Below are positions 18,594 to 27,825 of a stretch of DNA of 64,000 nt, piece after piece. Source of the stretch: Gp6-AA40 sp035649635 (GTDB taxonomy: Bacteria; Acidobacteriota; Vicinamibacteria; Vicinamibacterales; UBA2999); contig DASRJE010000198.1 in the NCBI GenBank assembly GCA_035649635.1, positions 186,001 to 250,000 on the forward strand, in the 5' to 3' direction. The translations under genes were made by a program, and so were the position numbers. The stretch's first letter is position 1; each line of letters begins with the position of its first letter. Under the pieces are notes generated by a model. It saw only the letters and a program-made list of their open reading frames with translations. It was not told where the DNA came from and searched no databases.

Positions 18594-21389
18594 ATGGTCC
18601 TGGCACCTGGCAGTCGCCTCGGCCCATATGAAGTCACCGCCCTGATTGGCGAAGGTGGCATGGGCAAGGTCTGGCGGGCTTACCACACCGGCCTCAAGCG
18701 AGATGATGCGCTGAAAGTGCTCCCTGATGCCGTTGCGACCGACCCCGAGCGTGTTGCCCGATTCCAGCGCGAAGCACAGGTCCTCGCGTCACTAAATCAT
18801 CCAAATATCGCTCACGTCTTTGGGCTAGAGGAGGCCGACGGCATCACAGCCTTGGTCATGGAGCTGGTCGAAGGACCCACGCTTGCTGCGCGCATCGCCC
18901 GCGGTCCGATTCCTCCCGACGAGGTGATTCCCATTGCACGACAGATCGCCGAGGCTTTGGAAGCGGCTCACGAGCGCGGGATCGTCCATCGCGATCTGAA
19001 ACCCGAGAACATCAAGGTCAGACCCGACGGGATGGTGAAGGTGCTCGATTTTGGTTTGGCCAAAGCGCTGGAGCAAAAGTCGGCGAGCAGTATCGAAGCG
19101 ACGGAGTCACCGACTATCACTACTCCCGCGATGACGCAAATGGGTCTCATCGTGGGTACGGCCGCTTACATGTCGCCCGAGCAGGCCCGAGGCAGAACGG
19201 TGGATAGACGCGCAGACATATGGGCCTTCGGCTGCGTGCTCTTCGAGATGTTTACGGGGCATCGAGCGTTTGGCGGTGAGGACGTCACTGACACGCTAGC
19301 CGCGGTGCTACGCAGTGAACCGCGATGGGAAACTCTTCCCACCGCGATCTCGCCGAGCCTGCAGGTGTTTCTCCGTCGTTGTCTCCACAAGGACTCGAAG
19401 CAGCGGCTAGGGGACATCCGCGATGTCCGGCTGGCGCTAGAGGGCGCATTCGAGCCAGCTGCGACCGAGACTCCTGCGATGGTCGTCCCCACGCTTCGAT
19501 TCTGGCAGCGTCCCGCTGCTGCCGCTGTCGTCGCGCTGAGTTTGATGGCGTCAACGGGTCTCCTCGTCTGGAAGCTGACGCGCCCCACTCCGGCCTCACT
19601 GATCCGAATGACAGTCGCACTCCCACCGGGGGAGACTGTGATGGCCGGCGGGGATCCCGATCTCGCGATTTCACCAGACGGCAGGCGTATCGTGTTCGTT
19701 GCCGGCGAGAGTTCGGCTCACCTCTATGTGCGTGCGATAGACCAGCTCGACTCGCATCGGCTCACGGGCGCGGAGTCTCCCCGCGCGCCCTTCATGTCGC
19801 CGGACGGTAATTGGATCGCGTTTTTCGACCTCCCTGCCCTGTTGAAGAAAGTGTCCGTGAACGGTGGTCCTCCGGTCACAATCGCTACGCTGCAGGGTGC
19901 ACCTGGTGCGACGGGTGGCGGTCCCCGCGGAGGAAGCTGGGGTTCTGACAACACGATTATCTTCGCGACGAATGACCCGACCACCGGCCTGCTCCGCGTT
20001 CCGGCCGGAGGCGGTGAGCCTCAGATCCTGACGAGGCCGGATCCCCAAAAAGGAGAGGCAGATCACTTCTGGCCAGAAGTGCTACCGGGTGGCCACGCCG
20101 TTCTCTTCACGATCGTCAGGGCGGGCGGTTCACCGTTCAATACCGGGCGTGTGCTCGAGGATGCGCAGATTGCTGTATTGGACCTGCGGACAGGAGAGCA
20201 GAGGGTCGTTATTCAAGGCGGCAGCTACCCACGTTACATGACGAGCGGGCACGTCGTGTATGGAGTAAGTGGTACTTTGCGAGCGGTCGCTTTCGATGTC
20301 GCGCGCCTGGAGGTGCGAAGTGATCCCTTCCCGGTGCTCGAAGGTGTGGATACAACGGTCACCGGCGGCGCGAGCTTCGCTGTCGCTCAAAACGGCTCGC
20401 TCATATACGTGCAGGGCGCAGCTCAGAGTAACGAGTCTGAACGCACGCTCGTTTGGGTCGATCGAAAAGGACATGAGGAAACGATCTCGGCGCCGCCTCG
20501 CGCCTATCTCTACCCCAGAATTTCCCCCGATGGAACGCGAGTCGCACTCGACGTTCGCGATCAGGAAAACGATATCTGGGTGTGGGACTTCGATCGGAAG
20601 ACGATGACGCGTTTGACCTTTGATCCTGAACTGGACAGCTTTCCTGCGTGGACGCCCGATGGTAAGCGGATCGCTTTTTCGACGAACCGGGCGGGACGAG
20701 GAAGCGTCTCCTGGCAGGCAGCAGATGGCACCGGGGCCGTGGAGCTCCTGACGGAATCTTCGCGAAATCAACAAACTGGTTTTGCTTCTACGTCACAGGC
20801 GCCCGGGTCCTTCTCGCCGGATGGGCGGCGCCTCGTATTCCGTGAGATAGCACCCAAGACCGGTTACGACATAGCGGTTATAGCTCTGGAAACGCCGCGC
20901 GGTACGACGCCGCTCGTGCAGAGTACGTTCACCGAATACAACCCGGAAGTCTCGCCCAACGGCCGTTGGCTCGCGTTTGAATCGAATGAGTCCGGTCAGT
21001 TCGAGGTGTATGTTCGTCCTTTTCCCGACGTGGCGTCCGGTCGTTGGCAGATATCTACGGGTGGCGGCAGGCAGCCGCTGTGGGCACGCAGCGGCCGCGA
21101 GCTCTTTTATGTCAGTATCGCCAGCGCGGGACGGATCATGGCTGTACCAATCGAACCGGGTCCGACGTTCTCGGCCGGCAATCCGCAGATGATCATCGAC
21201 GGACCTTACGCAGGATCGCTATCCTCGGGCGCAGCTGCGCTCAGTGGCCGGACCTACGATGTGTCACGCGACGGTCAGCGGTTCCTGATGATCAAAGGAG
21301 GCGCAACCACAGAGGCTGCTGCCCGAACGCAGTTCATCGTCGTTCAGAACTGGTTGGAGGAGCTGAAGCGACTGGTGCCGACAAAATAG
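18594..21389 (+). CDS. Ser/Thr protein kinase with TM helix and PD40/TolB propeller
   Basis: 931 aa. Seen: Hanks-type kinase domain with GEGGMGKV (19-26), ATP-binding Lys in ALKVL (41), HRDLKPEN (132-139), DFG (152-154) and MSPEQARG; a single TM helix near 308-330; then a large extracytoplasmic beta-propeller built of PD40/TolB-type repeats such as ISPDGRRIVF, MSPDGNWIAF, ISPDGTRVAL, WTPDGKRIAF and VSPNGRWLAF. This kinase-plus-propeller layout is strongly expanded in Acidobacteriota. The propeller probably senses a ligand outside the membrane; substrate unknown. The gene ends 11 nt from the convergent nfo stop with no obvious terminator between. Confidence 0.93.
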   Translation: MVLAPGSRLGPYEVTALIGEGGMGKVWRAYHTGLKRDDALKVLPDAVATDPERVARFQREAQVLASLNHPNIAHVFGLEEADGITALVMELVEGPTLAARIARGPIPPDEVIPIARQIAEALEAAHERGIVHRDLKPENIKVRPDGMVKVLDFGLAKALEQKSASSIEATESPTITTPAMTQMGLIVGTAAYMSPEQARGRTVDRRADIWAFGCVLFEMFTGHRAFGGEDVTDTLAAVLRSEPRWETLPTAISPSLQVFLRRCLHKDSKQRLGDIRDVRLALEGAFEPAATETPAMVVPTLRFWQRPAAAAVVALSLMASTGLLVWKLTRPTPASLIRMTVALPPGETVMAGGDPDLAISPDGRRIVFVAGESSAHLYVRAIDQLDSHRLTGAESPRAPFMSPDGNWIAFFDLPALLKKVSVNGGPPVTIATLQGAPGATGGGPRGGSWGSDNTIIFATNDPTTGLLRVPAGGGEPQILTRPDPQKGEADHFWPEVLPGGHAVLFTIVRAGGSPFNTGRVLEDAQIAVLDLRTGEQRVVIQGGSYPRYMTSGHVVYGVSGTLRAVAFDVARLEVRSDPFPVLEGVDTTVTGGASFAVAQNGSLIYVQGAAQSNESERTLVWVDRKGHEETISAPPRAYLYPRISPDGTRVALDVRDQENDIWVWDFDRKTMTRLTFDPELDSFPAWTPDGKRIAFSTNRAGRGSVSWQAADGTGAVELLTESSRNQQTGFASTSQAPGSFSPDGRRLVFREIAPKTGYDIAVIALETPRGTTPLVQSTFTEYNPEVSPNGRWLAFESNESGQFEVYVRPFPDVASGRWQISTGGGRQPLWARSGRELFYVSIASAGRIMAVPIEPGPTFSAGNPQMIIDGPYAGSLSSGAAALSGRTYDVSRDGQRFLMIKGGATTEAAARTQFIVVQNWLEELKRLVPTK

Positions 21390-21400
21390 AGTGAAGGAGG

Positions 21401-22309
21401 TTAGGAGCCCACACGCTGCACTCCCGGTTGTCGGCCGGACCGTCGCAATCGTCGCAGCGTCGCCAGATTCTTCTTGTCATAGGGATCAACGACGAGCGTC
21501 CCTGCGCGCTCGGCAGTCCTGGCTTTCTCGGTCTCGATCAAGATCGCGCGATCGGCGAACCGTGGATCGTGGAGCAGTCGTCGAAACGGCTCGAGACCGA
21601 CGAACCCCTTGCCGATGTGCTCGTGCCGATCGACACGGCTCCCGCACGGCTTCTTCGAGTCGTTGCCGTGAAACACCTCCAGCCGATCGAGACCAACCAA
21701 TCGTTCGAACGCTTCAAAGGTCTCGTCGTATCCGGACGGGTCGGTGATGTTGTAGCCCGAGGCGATCAGGTGGCAGGTGTCGAGGCACACGCCGACTCGG
21801 GGCGATCCATCGAGGTGGGTCAGGATCGCGGCAAGGTGCTCGAAGCGATGTCCGACAGTTCGCCCCTGACCAGCGGTGTGCTCCAGCACCACCTTGACCT
21901 TGTGACGTGGCCGTGCGTTGAACGCGGCGGCGATCGCCTTCGCAATCAGCCGTAATGCATCCTCTTCGCTACCCGACGTGCAAGTCCCCGGATGAATGAC
22001 GACGCCGCGCAGGCCAAGTGACTCCGCTCGATCCAGTTCGTCGACGAACGCCGCAATCGACTGCTCACGAAGCTGAGGCAGCGCAGTGGCAAGATTGATC
22101 AAGTAGCTGGCGTGGGACACGACCGGTGTCAATCCAGTCTCATCGATGCGCTGCCGAAACCGGACAATTTCATCTCGATCGAGAGGCTTGCCGAGCCATT
22201 GATTCGCGTTCTTGCAGAAGATCTGGAGCGCTTCACACCCATGGACGACGGCGCGGTCGACCGCTTTCGACACTCCGCCAGCCACCGACATGTGCGCGCC
22301 GATTCGCAT
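21401..22309 (-). CDS. nfo: Endonuclease IV (AP endonuclease)
   Basis: 302 aa from the ATG at 22309 (MRIGAHMSVAGG). Cleaves the phosphodiester 5' of abasic sites in base excision repair. Seen: the TIM-barrel metal-binding motifs GAHMSVAGG, VIHPGTC, VLEHTAGQG, CLDTCHLIASGYNI and the signature FHGNDSKKPCGSRVDRHEHI, with all expected Zn-ligand His/Glu/Asp residues. The in-frame extension upstream to 22402 would overlap the divergent activator gene and has no family similarity, so the internal ATG is preferred. Length is typical of the family. Confidence 0.93.
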   Translation of the reverse strand: MRIGAHMSVAGGVSKAVDRAVVHGCEALQIFCKNANQWLGKPLDRDEIVRFRQRIDETGLTPVVSHASYLINLATALPQLREQSIAAFVDELDRAESLGLRGVVIHPGTCTSGSEEDALRLIAKAIAAAFNARPRHKVKVVLEHTAGQGRTVGHRFEHLAAILTHLDGSPRVGVCLDTCHLIASGYNITDPSGYDETFEAFERLVGLDRLEVFHGNDSKKPCGSRVDRHEHIGKGFVGLEPFRRLLHDPRFADRAILIETEKARTAERAGTLVVDPYDKKNLATLRRLRRSGRQPGVQRVGS

Positions 22310-22361
22310 CGGATCCCATGGTAGCCGGGGCCCTCCTGTTGTGAGAGACTGACACCTTCCC

Positions 22362-25300
22362 ATGCTAGGTCTCCCATCTCGCGAGGCGCTCGGCGCCTTC
22401 ATGCAGGCGGTGCATGAAGTTGCTCCGCTTCACAGTGTCGGGTTCGTTCGCAGCCTGAATGATGCTCGCGTATCGATGCTCATCGCCCATCCGAACGGTG
22501 TGAGCGAACACAGCCTGCAGAGATCGGAAGTTCCTGCCTTGCTGCGGCCCTTAATCGAGCAGGCGCGTCAGGAGGAGACGCGATTCATCGGTGCGAACCC
22601 GGAGGGCGTTGTCGAGTTTCTGCTGGCGCTTGGGAACGTGAGGCGGGTGGCGTCGTTCTGTGTCGCCGGCCGCGAGCCCGTCATGCGGGCATGGATGGGA
22701 TTCACATCACCCGACCCGCTGACCTACGACCAGATGCAGGCCATCGAGGCCGTGGTGCACAAGCAGATCGATCTGTTGTGGCCGTCCGTGTCCTCGGAGG
22801 AAGCGAGCGAGCAGTTACGCCGATTGGAGGAAACGGCACACCTGCTACCAGCCTTGCTGCACGTTCTCGACGTCCGCGAGGTCTTCGATCACCTGTCGGT
22901 GATCGCGCGCGGGGCATTGCCTCACGACTTGTTGATTCTGCGCGTCTTCAGTGACGACCTGACGAGCCTCACGACCTACGCGAGCTCGGGAGGTGGTTCC
23001 ACCGTCGGCGTCCCCATGCCGCAGCACTATCCCATCGCCCTCACCCGGTCATGGCAATTCGACATCGTCGATGACCTGTCGGTTCATCCGATCGAACGGC
23101 ATCAAGCGGCGGTGGCAAATGGCGCGCGATCGGCGCTCCGCATCCCGATCTGGTTCGGCGACCGGGTCATTGGTGGCGCAGGTTTTCTTTCGTTCGAGCC
23201 TGCCAAATACAGAACCACTGACGTCGCCATCGGCCGTCGGCTAGCTGATTACGTGGCGGTCGGGCTCTCGCACCACAGGCTCGCGGAAGAAGGGCGCCAG
23301 GCGGCCGCTCTGCGCGAGCGTGCGGCAAATCTCGAAATGCTCGACGGGCTGCTGAAGACACTGATCGGCGTGCTGGACATCCGTGAAGTGTTTGCCCGCG
23401 TGTCCGAGATCGCGCAGAAGGTCCTGCCTCACGACGCGCTCTCGATTGCCGAGGTGCTGCCCGATGAAGAGCACATCAGAATCCACGCCAGTCATGGACT
23501 CGGTGATTTGCCGTATCCGTACGACCTGCGCGTTCCCACTCGGAGACTCATGACCGATTACTGGGACTACGAGCTGATTGAGGATCTGCAGGCTCGGCCC
23601 GAGTACGCCCAGACCGCAGGGGCGAGAGCCGGGATGCGGTGCGCCCTGTACGTCTCGATTCGCTTCGAAGGAAGACTGTTCGGCGGGCTCAACTTCTATA
23701 CCAGGACACCCGGACATTACGTCCAGGACGACGTGCTCGTCGCTCGACGAATCACCGACCACGTCGCGCTTGCGCTCTCGCATCGCCGGCTTGCTGAGCA
23801 GGAGAGATTCAACGAGGAATTGCGCGCCAAGACCGAACGCAATGAACTGCTCGATGAGCTGCTGGCTACGCTGACTGATTCCGGAGAGCTGGCGGAGGTG
23901 TTCGAGCGCATCTCCGTGATTGCGCGAAAGGTGCTTCCGCACGACGCGCTGTTCCTCCCGGTGTTCCTGCCGGACGGCATACACGCGCGCCGATACGTGA
24001 GTGCGGGGGTGGATCCGAAGTTGATTCCGGAGGTGATCGAGATCCCCGAGCATCTTCGAGGATCCGACTGGGAATACCACATTGGGGATGACATCTCCAT
24101 CAACCCCAATGATGGCGCGCGCGTACTGCTCAAGCTCGGGTTCCGCTCGGCATTGAGGATTCCAGTCCGTCTCGAAGGACGCACGGTTGCGGCGCTCGCG
24201 TTCATGTCTTCGACGCTCGCGAACTTTACGCAGGACCACGTTCCGATCGGCCGCCGCATCGCCGACAGAGTTGCGCTCTGCCTTTCGCGCGAGCGGGGAG
24301 TGGAAGCCTCACGTCGCGCTGACGCCGCCACGGAGCGCGCCAGTAAGCTCGAGGCTCGGGTTCGCGTACTCACCGATGAACTCGATGCGCGCACTGGCTA
24401 TCGTCGCGTCGTGGGGGAGTCGGTCGAGTGGCGGCAGGTGCTGACGCAAGCGACGCAGGTGGCAGCGACCGAGACCACCGTGCTCCTGCTCGGCGAATCC
24501 GGGACCGGAAAGGAGGTTGCCGCGCGGTTCATCCATCGCGCATCGTCGCGCAACAACGGCCCCTTCATCGCGCTGAACTGCGCCGCGCTTCCCGAACAGT
24601 TGCTCGAGGCCGAGTTGTTCGGCTACGAGCGCGGTGCATACACAGGCGCGACGCAAAGCAAGCCGGGGCAACTCGAACAGGCGGCCGGGGGCACGTTGTT
24701 CCTCGACGAAGTGGGGGAGATGAGCCCGTCTGCACAGGCCAAGTTCCTGCGCGTGCTGCAGGAACGCGAGTTCCAGCGGCTGGGCGGTACGCGCGTCCTT
24801 CGCACCGATGCGCGCATCGTCGCTGCGACCAATCGCGACCTGCAGAAGGCGATCTCGACTGGTCAATTTCGTGAGGACCTGTATTACCGATTGAACGTCT
24901 TTGCGATCCGGCTTCCCGCCTTGCGCAACCGGCGCGATGACATCCTGCCGCTCAGCGAGGCATTCCTGAAGGAGATCGGTCGCGGGCTGGGGCGACCGCC
25001 GGGGGGCATCTCACGCGAGGCGCGTCAGCAACTGATCGACTATCACTGGCCCGGGAATGTGCGCGAGCTGCGCAACATTCTGGAACGCGCCGCGATCCTG
25101 TGCGACGGCGGCCTCATCACGTCCGAGCACCTCGCCATCAGCGCACCAATACCGGCCACGACGTCCGTGCAATTCAAGGAGGTTGTGGCGACGGCGGCAG
25201 TCGCCGGCTCGAGTGCCGGGGCGGCGCTGCCATCGTCGGCCGGGGATCTGCAATCGATGGAGCGCACGATGATCGAGCAGGCGCTCCAGACCGCCCGGTT

Positions 25301-25382
25301 CAATAAATCAAGAGCCGCGAAGGCGCTTGGCCTCACACGCCATCAGCTCTACATTCGCATGCGCAAGTACGGCTTCGAATAG
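22362..25382 (+). CDS. Sigma-54-dependent activator with tandem GAF domains
   Basis: 1006 aa. Seen: an N-terminal GAF-like region (1-145), three clearly homologous GAF repeats starting near 160, 325 and 500, each containing an EVF-(4-7)-IA-(3)-LPHD block; an AAA+ domain with Walker A GESGTGKE (about 711), the sigma-54 contact loop GAYTGA (about 758), Walker B GGTLFLDEVGEMS and YHWPGNVREL; and a C-terminal Fis-type HTH (NKSRAAKALGLTRHQLYIRM). Known: such proteins bind enhancers and activate RpoN promoters in response to small ligands bound by GAF domains. It is divergent from nfo with a 52-nt gap. Confidence 0.94.
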   Translation: MLGLPSREALGAFMQAVHEVAPLHSVGFVRSLNDARVSMLIAHPNGVSEHSLQRSEVPALLRPLIEQARQEETRFIGANPEGVVEFLLALGNVRRVASFCVAGREPVMRAWMGFTSPDPLTYDQMQAIEAVVHKQIDLLWPSVSSEEASEQLRRLEETAHLLPALLHVLDVREVFDHLSVIARGALPHDLLILRVFSDDLTSLTTYASSGGGSTVGVPMPQHYPIALTRSWQFDIVDDLSVHPIERHQAAVANGARSALRIPIWFGDRVIGGAGFLSFEPAKYRTTDVAIGRRLADYVAVGLSHHRLAEEGRQAAALRERAANLEMLDGLLKTLIGVLDIREVFARVSEIAQKVLPHDALSIAEVLPDEEHIRIHASHGLGDLPYPYDLRVPTRRLMTDYWDYELIEDLQARPEYAQTAGARAGMRCALYVSIRFEGRLFGGLNFYTRTPGHYVQDDVLVARRITDHVALALSHRRLAEQERFNEELRAKTERNELLDELLATLTDSGELAEVFERISVIARKVLPHDALFLPVFLPDGIHARRYVSAGVDPKLIPEVIEIPEHLRGSDWEYHIGDDISINPNDGARVLLKLGFRSALRIPVRLEGRTVAALAFMSSTLANFTQDHVPIGRRIADRVALCLSRERGVEASRRADAATERASKLEARVRVLTDELDARTGYRRVVGESVEWRQVLTQATQVAATETTVLLLGESGTGKEVAARFIHRASSRNNGPFIALNCAALPEQLLEAELFGYERGAYTGATQSKPGQLEQAAGGTLFLDEVGEMSPSAQAKFLRVLQEREFQRLGGTRVLRTDARIVAATNRDLQKAISTGQFREDLYYRLNVFAIRLPALRNRRDDILPLSEAFLKEIGRGLGRPPGGISREARQQLIDYHWPGNVRELRNILERAAILCDGGLITSEHLAISAPIPATTSVQFKEVVATAAVAGSSAGAALPSSAGDLQSMERTMIEQALQTARFNKSRAAKALGLTRHQLYIRMRKYGFE

Positions 25383-25398
25383 AGTTTGAGCCCGTAGT

Positions 25399-25416
25399 GT
25401 CCGGCTTTAGCCGGAC
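25399..25416. terminator. GTCCGGC-type hairpin after the sigma-54 activator
   Basis: GTCCGGCTTTAGCCGGAC forms a perfect stem with a TTTA loop 16 nt after the activator stop, between two convergent genes. No T-tract follows. It may act as a bidirectional terminator or belong to a dispersed palindrome family; a related hairpin lies at 61317-61337. Confidence 0.6.
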
Positions 25417-25438
25417 CGACCACCATAAGCCACGAAGA

Positions 25439-26996
25439 TCACTCAATCGTGAACGTCAGATACATCAGCACGCCCTGGCGCTCGAGCTGAAGGACGACGG
25501 GGTCACCGCTGGAGAGAGCATCGACCGCCGTCCGGAGATCGGCGAGGCTCTTGACCGCCGTCCGGTTCACCGCAAACACGACATCCCCCTGATCCAACCC
25601 GCCCTCGCGCGAGTCGAGGGCGCCATCGACCGTCGATATCACCACCACGCCCGCCGCAGCCCGCAAAGACGGCAATGCTTCGGCCACTCGCGGATCGAGT
25701 GTCATACCAAGGATTCCAAGCCGCGCCACCAGGTTTCCGCGGGGATCGAGCGGCTGCGGGAGGTTGCTGAAGACGTCGCGCCGTTCCAGCATCGTGACCG
25801 GCAGCGTCATCCGCTGGCCATCTCTGAGGATCTCGAAAAGAAACCACATCGCCGACGAATCGACGATAAAGACCGACGTGCAGCTGCCGGCCGTTCTCCA
25901 TCGGCTTACCATCGAGCGCCAGCACGAGGTCGCCGGGCTGAAGTCCTGCTCGCGCCGCCGAACTACGGGGCGCGACATCCGCGAGCACCACTCCGTGGTC
26001 GATCGGCAGGCTCAAGCCACGCGCAAGCCCCGGTGTCACGGTCTGTGCGCGGATGCCGGTGTCACCGCGCCGTACCCGACCGTGCTTGCGAATGTGTTCG
26101 TAGACCGTGCGCACGATGTTGCTCGGCGCCGCGAACCCGAGCCCGTCATCACCACCCGCCTGCGAGACGATGAGAGTGTTGATGCCTACGATGCGACCGT
26201 GGAGATCGACGAGCGGGCCGCCGCTGCTGCCGTGGTTGATAGATGCATCTGTCTGCACGTAAACCATCGGCGACTCGGGCTCGAGCTGACGCGCCACGGC
26301 GCTGACGATCCCGAGTGAGACGGAGTTGTTGAGGCCAAGCGGGCTGCCGAATGCCATCACCAGTTGGCCGGCTCGCAATTGATCCGAGTCAGCGAAGGCG
26401 AGTACGGGCAGGTTCTGCCCGTCGACCTTGATCACGGCAAGGTCTGTTTCGCGATCCATCCCAACGATCTCACCCGTCATCGTCCGGTTGCGCGACGCGA
26501 GGATGGACTGTCCGTCGACAGGTCCCTGAAGCTCGACTCGTACCCGCTGTGCACTGGCCACGACGTGAGCGTTCGTGACGATGTAGCCGGCCGCGTCGAC
26601 GATGACACCGGAGCCAGATGCGCGCTCCGTGGTGATCAGTTCGGCGGTGCTCGGGACCAATCCGTTACCGACGCGATAGGAGGTCGCAAAGATCTGCACA
26701 ACGGCTGGCCCGGCCACGCGCGCCGTTGTCTCGAACGTCTCACTGAGATCAGTGGCACGCATCGCGGCGGACGTGCGCGTTTGAGCGAGCGCCGTCGACG
26801 CAGACAGCAGGACAGCGATGAACCCGATGGCGGCCGCCTTGTTTCGGCCGCCCCGCGTGACCGGACGTGTGGCCGCGGTGTCACGCTCCGGCTGATCCGG
26901 GTCGTCGTCGGCCTCGAGATTCTGCAGAAACAGCCAGATACCGGCCACGATGCTCACCAGGGCTACAAACGCCGGGAAGAATTCGAAGAGCAACAT
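25439..26996 (-). pseudogene. HtrA/DegP-like serine protease, single frameshift
   Basis: Trypsin-like protease with PDZ domains, about 518 aa if one base is removed. Seen: two N-terminal hydrophobic segments, the catalytic His in IVTNAHVV, Asp in DRETDLAVIKVD, Ser in INHGSSGGPLVD, PDZ1 (VVLADVAPRSSAARAGLQPG), and in another frame the continuation FEILRDGQRMTLPVTMLERR plus PDZ2 (STVDGALDSREGGLDQGDVV). The break is at the AAAA run 25836-25839; one A fewer restores the protein. The protease core is intact, so a product with only part of PDZ1 could still be made. It may be a sequence error rather than a true pseudogene. Known role of the family: envelope protein quality control. Confidence 0.85.
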
Positions 26997-27001
26997 GGTC
27001 G

Positions 27002-27082
27002 TTACCTCAGGGACGGCATCGGAGCCTTTGTTGCCGCAGCTGCCGCGGTCATGAGAACGACTAACAACGTCAGGCCAGTCAT
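27002..27082 (-). CDS. Possible 26-residue hydrophobic leader peptide
   Basis: Short frame reading MTGLTLLVVLMTAAAAATKA and six more residues, ending five bases before the protease ATG. A purine-rich GGAGAGAAAAAAG precedes its ATG, better than the site before the protease gene itself. The peptide is almost entirely hydrophobic. It could be a small membrane peptide or a coupling leader for the protease gene. Recognition rests only on position and ribosome site. Confidence 0.35.
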   Translation of the reverse strand: MTGLTLLVVLMTAAAAATKAPMPSLR

Positions 27083-27115
27083 CTTTTTTCTCTCCATGTA
27101 TGGGATCGAATTCGG

Positions 27116-27513
27116 TCAGTTGAGTACGACGGTGGCCATTGAGCCGATGTCATCGCCGTTCGAATCCGACGATTCCGTAAAGCCATCCGCGAGTGAGGTC
27201 AGGTGCGTGAGGACAGGGATCGTCGACGTTTCCCGATCGAGCGCCAGCATTGAGAGGACCCGGCAGCCGTCGACGTCATCGCCCGACAGACACACGATCA
27301 CAAGGTCAGGCTGGATCTGTTTGATATGCGAGTACGCGTGGTCGGTCGGTTCAACCAGGACCACGTCGTGGTCGACGGCGCACATGACCGCCCGACCACC
27401 TGCTGGTCGGGATTGCGGCTGACGACGGCGACTGTTCGAAGCCGAGAGGCCGGCTGATACGCGTTCGCCGCTCTCGTTCTACTGCGGGAGATTCGTTCGG
27501 TTTGGGGCATCAT
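27116..27513 (-). pseudogene. Receiver-like (REC) protein, single frameshift, no phospho-Asp
   Basis: About 132 aa after correction. Seen: ATGATG start after GGAGAG, a basic N-terminus, the beta-1 strand LRTVAVVSRNPDQQVVGR in one frame, then MCAVDHDVVLVEPTDHAYSH, IKQIQPDLVIVCLSGDD and ETSTIPVLTHLTS in another. One missing base near 27387-27394 (GGGCGG region) joins them into a response-regulator receiver fold. The position usually held by the phosphoacceptor Asp reads Cys-Leu, so even the restored protein would be a pseudo-receiver. It is near the protease gene on the same strand. Confidence 0.65.
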
Positions 27514-27720
27514 GGCGATCTCTCCGTTCACGCCTGCCCCTTAGGCAATAGGAATGCCGACTCCTCATAGCACGTGCTGCTTGCGCGTGTGGCCGGATAT
27601 CCGCGAGTTTCTCGTTCAGAGTCGCACCGGCAAATTGCGCCAACACCGAGGTGCTCGTTGTGTGCGCGCATGTTGCGCCGAAACGCACACTGTGTGTGAC
27701 CGTCTAGAGAGAGGGCGACG

Positions 27721-27822
27721 TTGTGAACTCCCGACCCCCAAGGTCCAACTCTCAAAATTCTTCGTGACCTTCGTGGCTGAATGCGCGCGTCAACGACGTT
27801 GGAATTTGGGTGTTGCCGGGAC
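27721..27822. repeat. Mixed word-repeat island 3' of the kinase gene
   Basis: Contains GAACTCCCGACCCCCAAGG, GTCCAACTCTCAAAATT and CTTCGTGACCTTCGTGGC on the left and GTTGGAATTTGGGTGTTG with GGGACC on the right. GGTCCAAC can pair with GTTGGAATT...GGGACC. It ends just before the kinase stop codon region and shares words with the islands at 15582, 18357 and 29477. Confidence 0.5.
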
Positions 27823-27825
27823 CTT

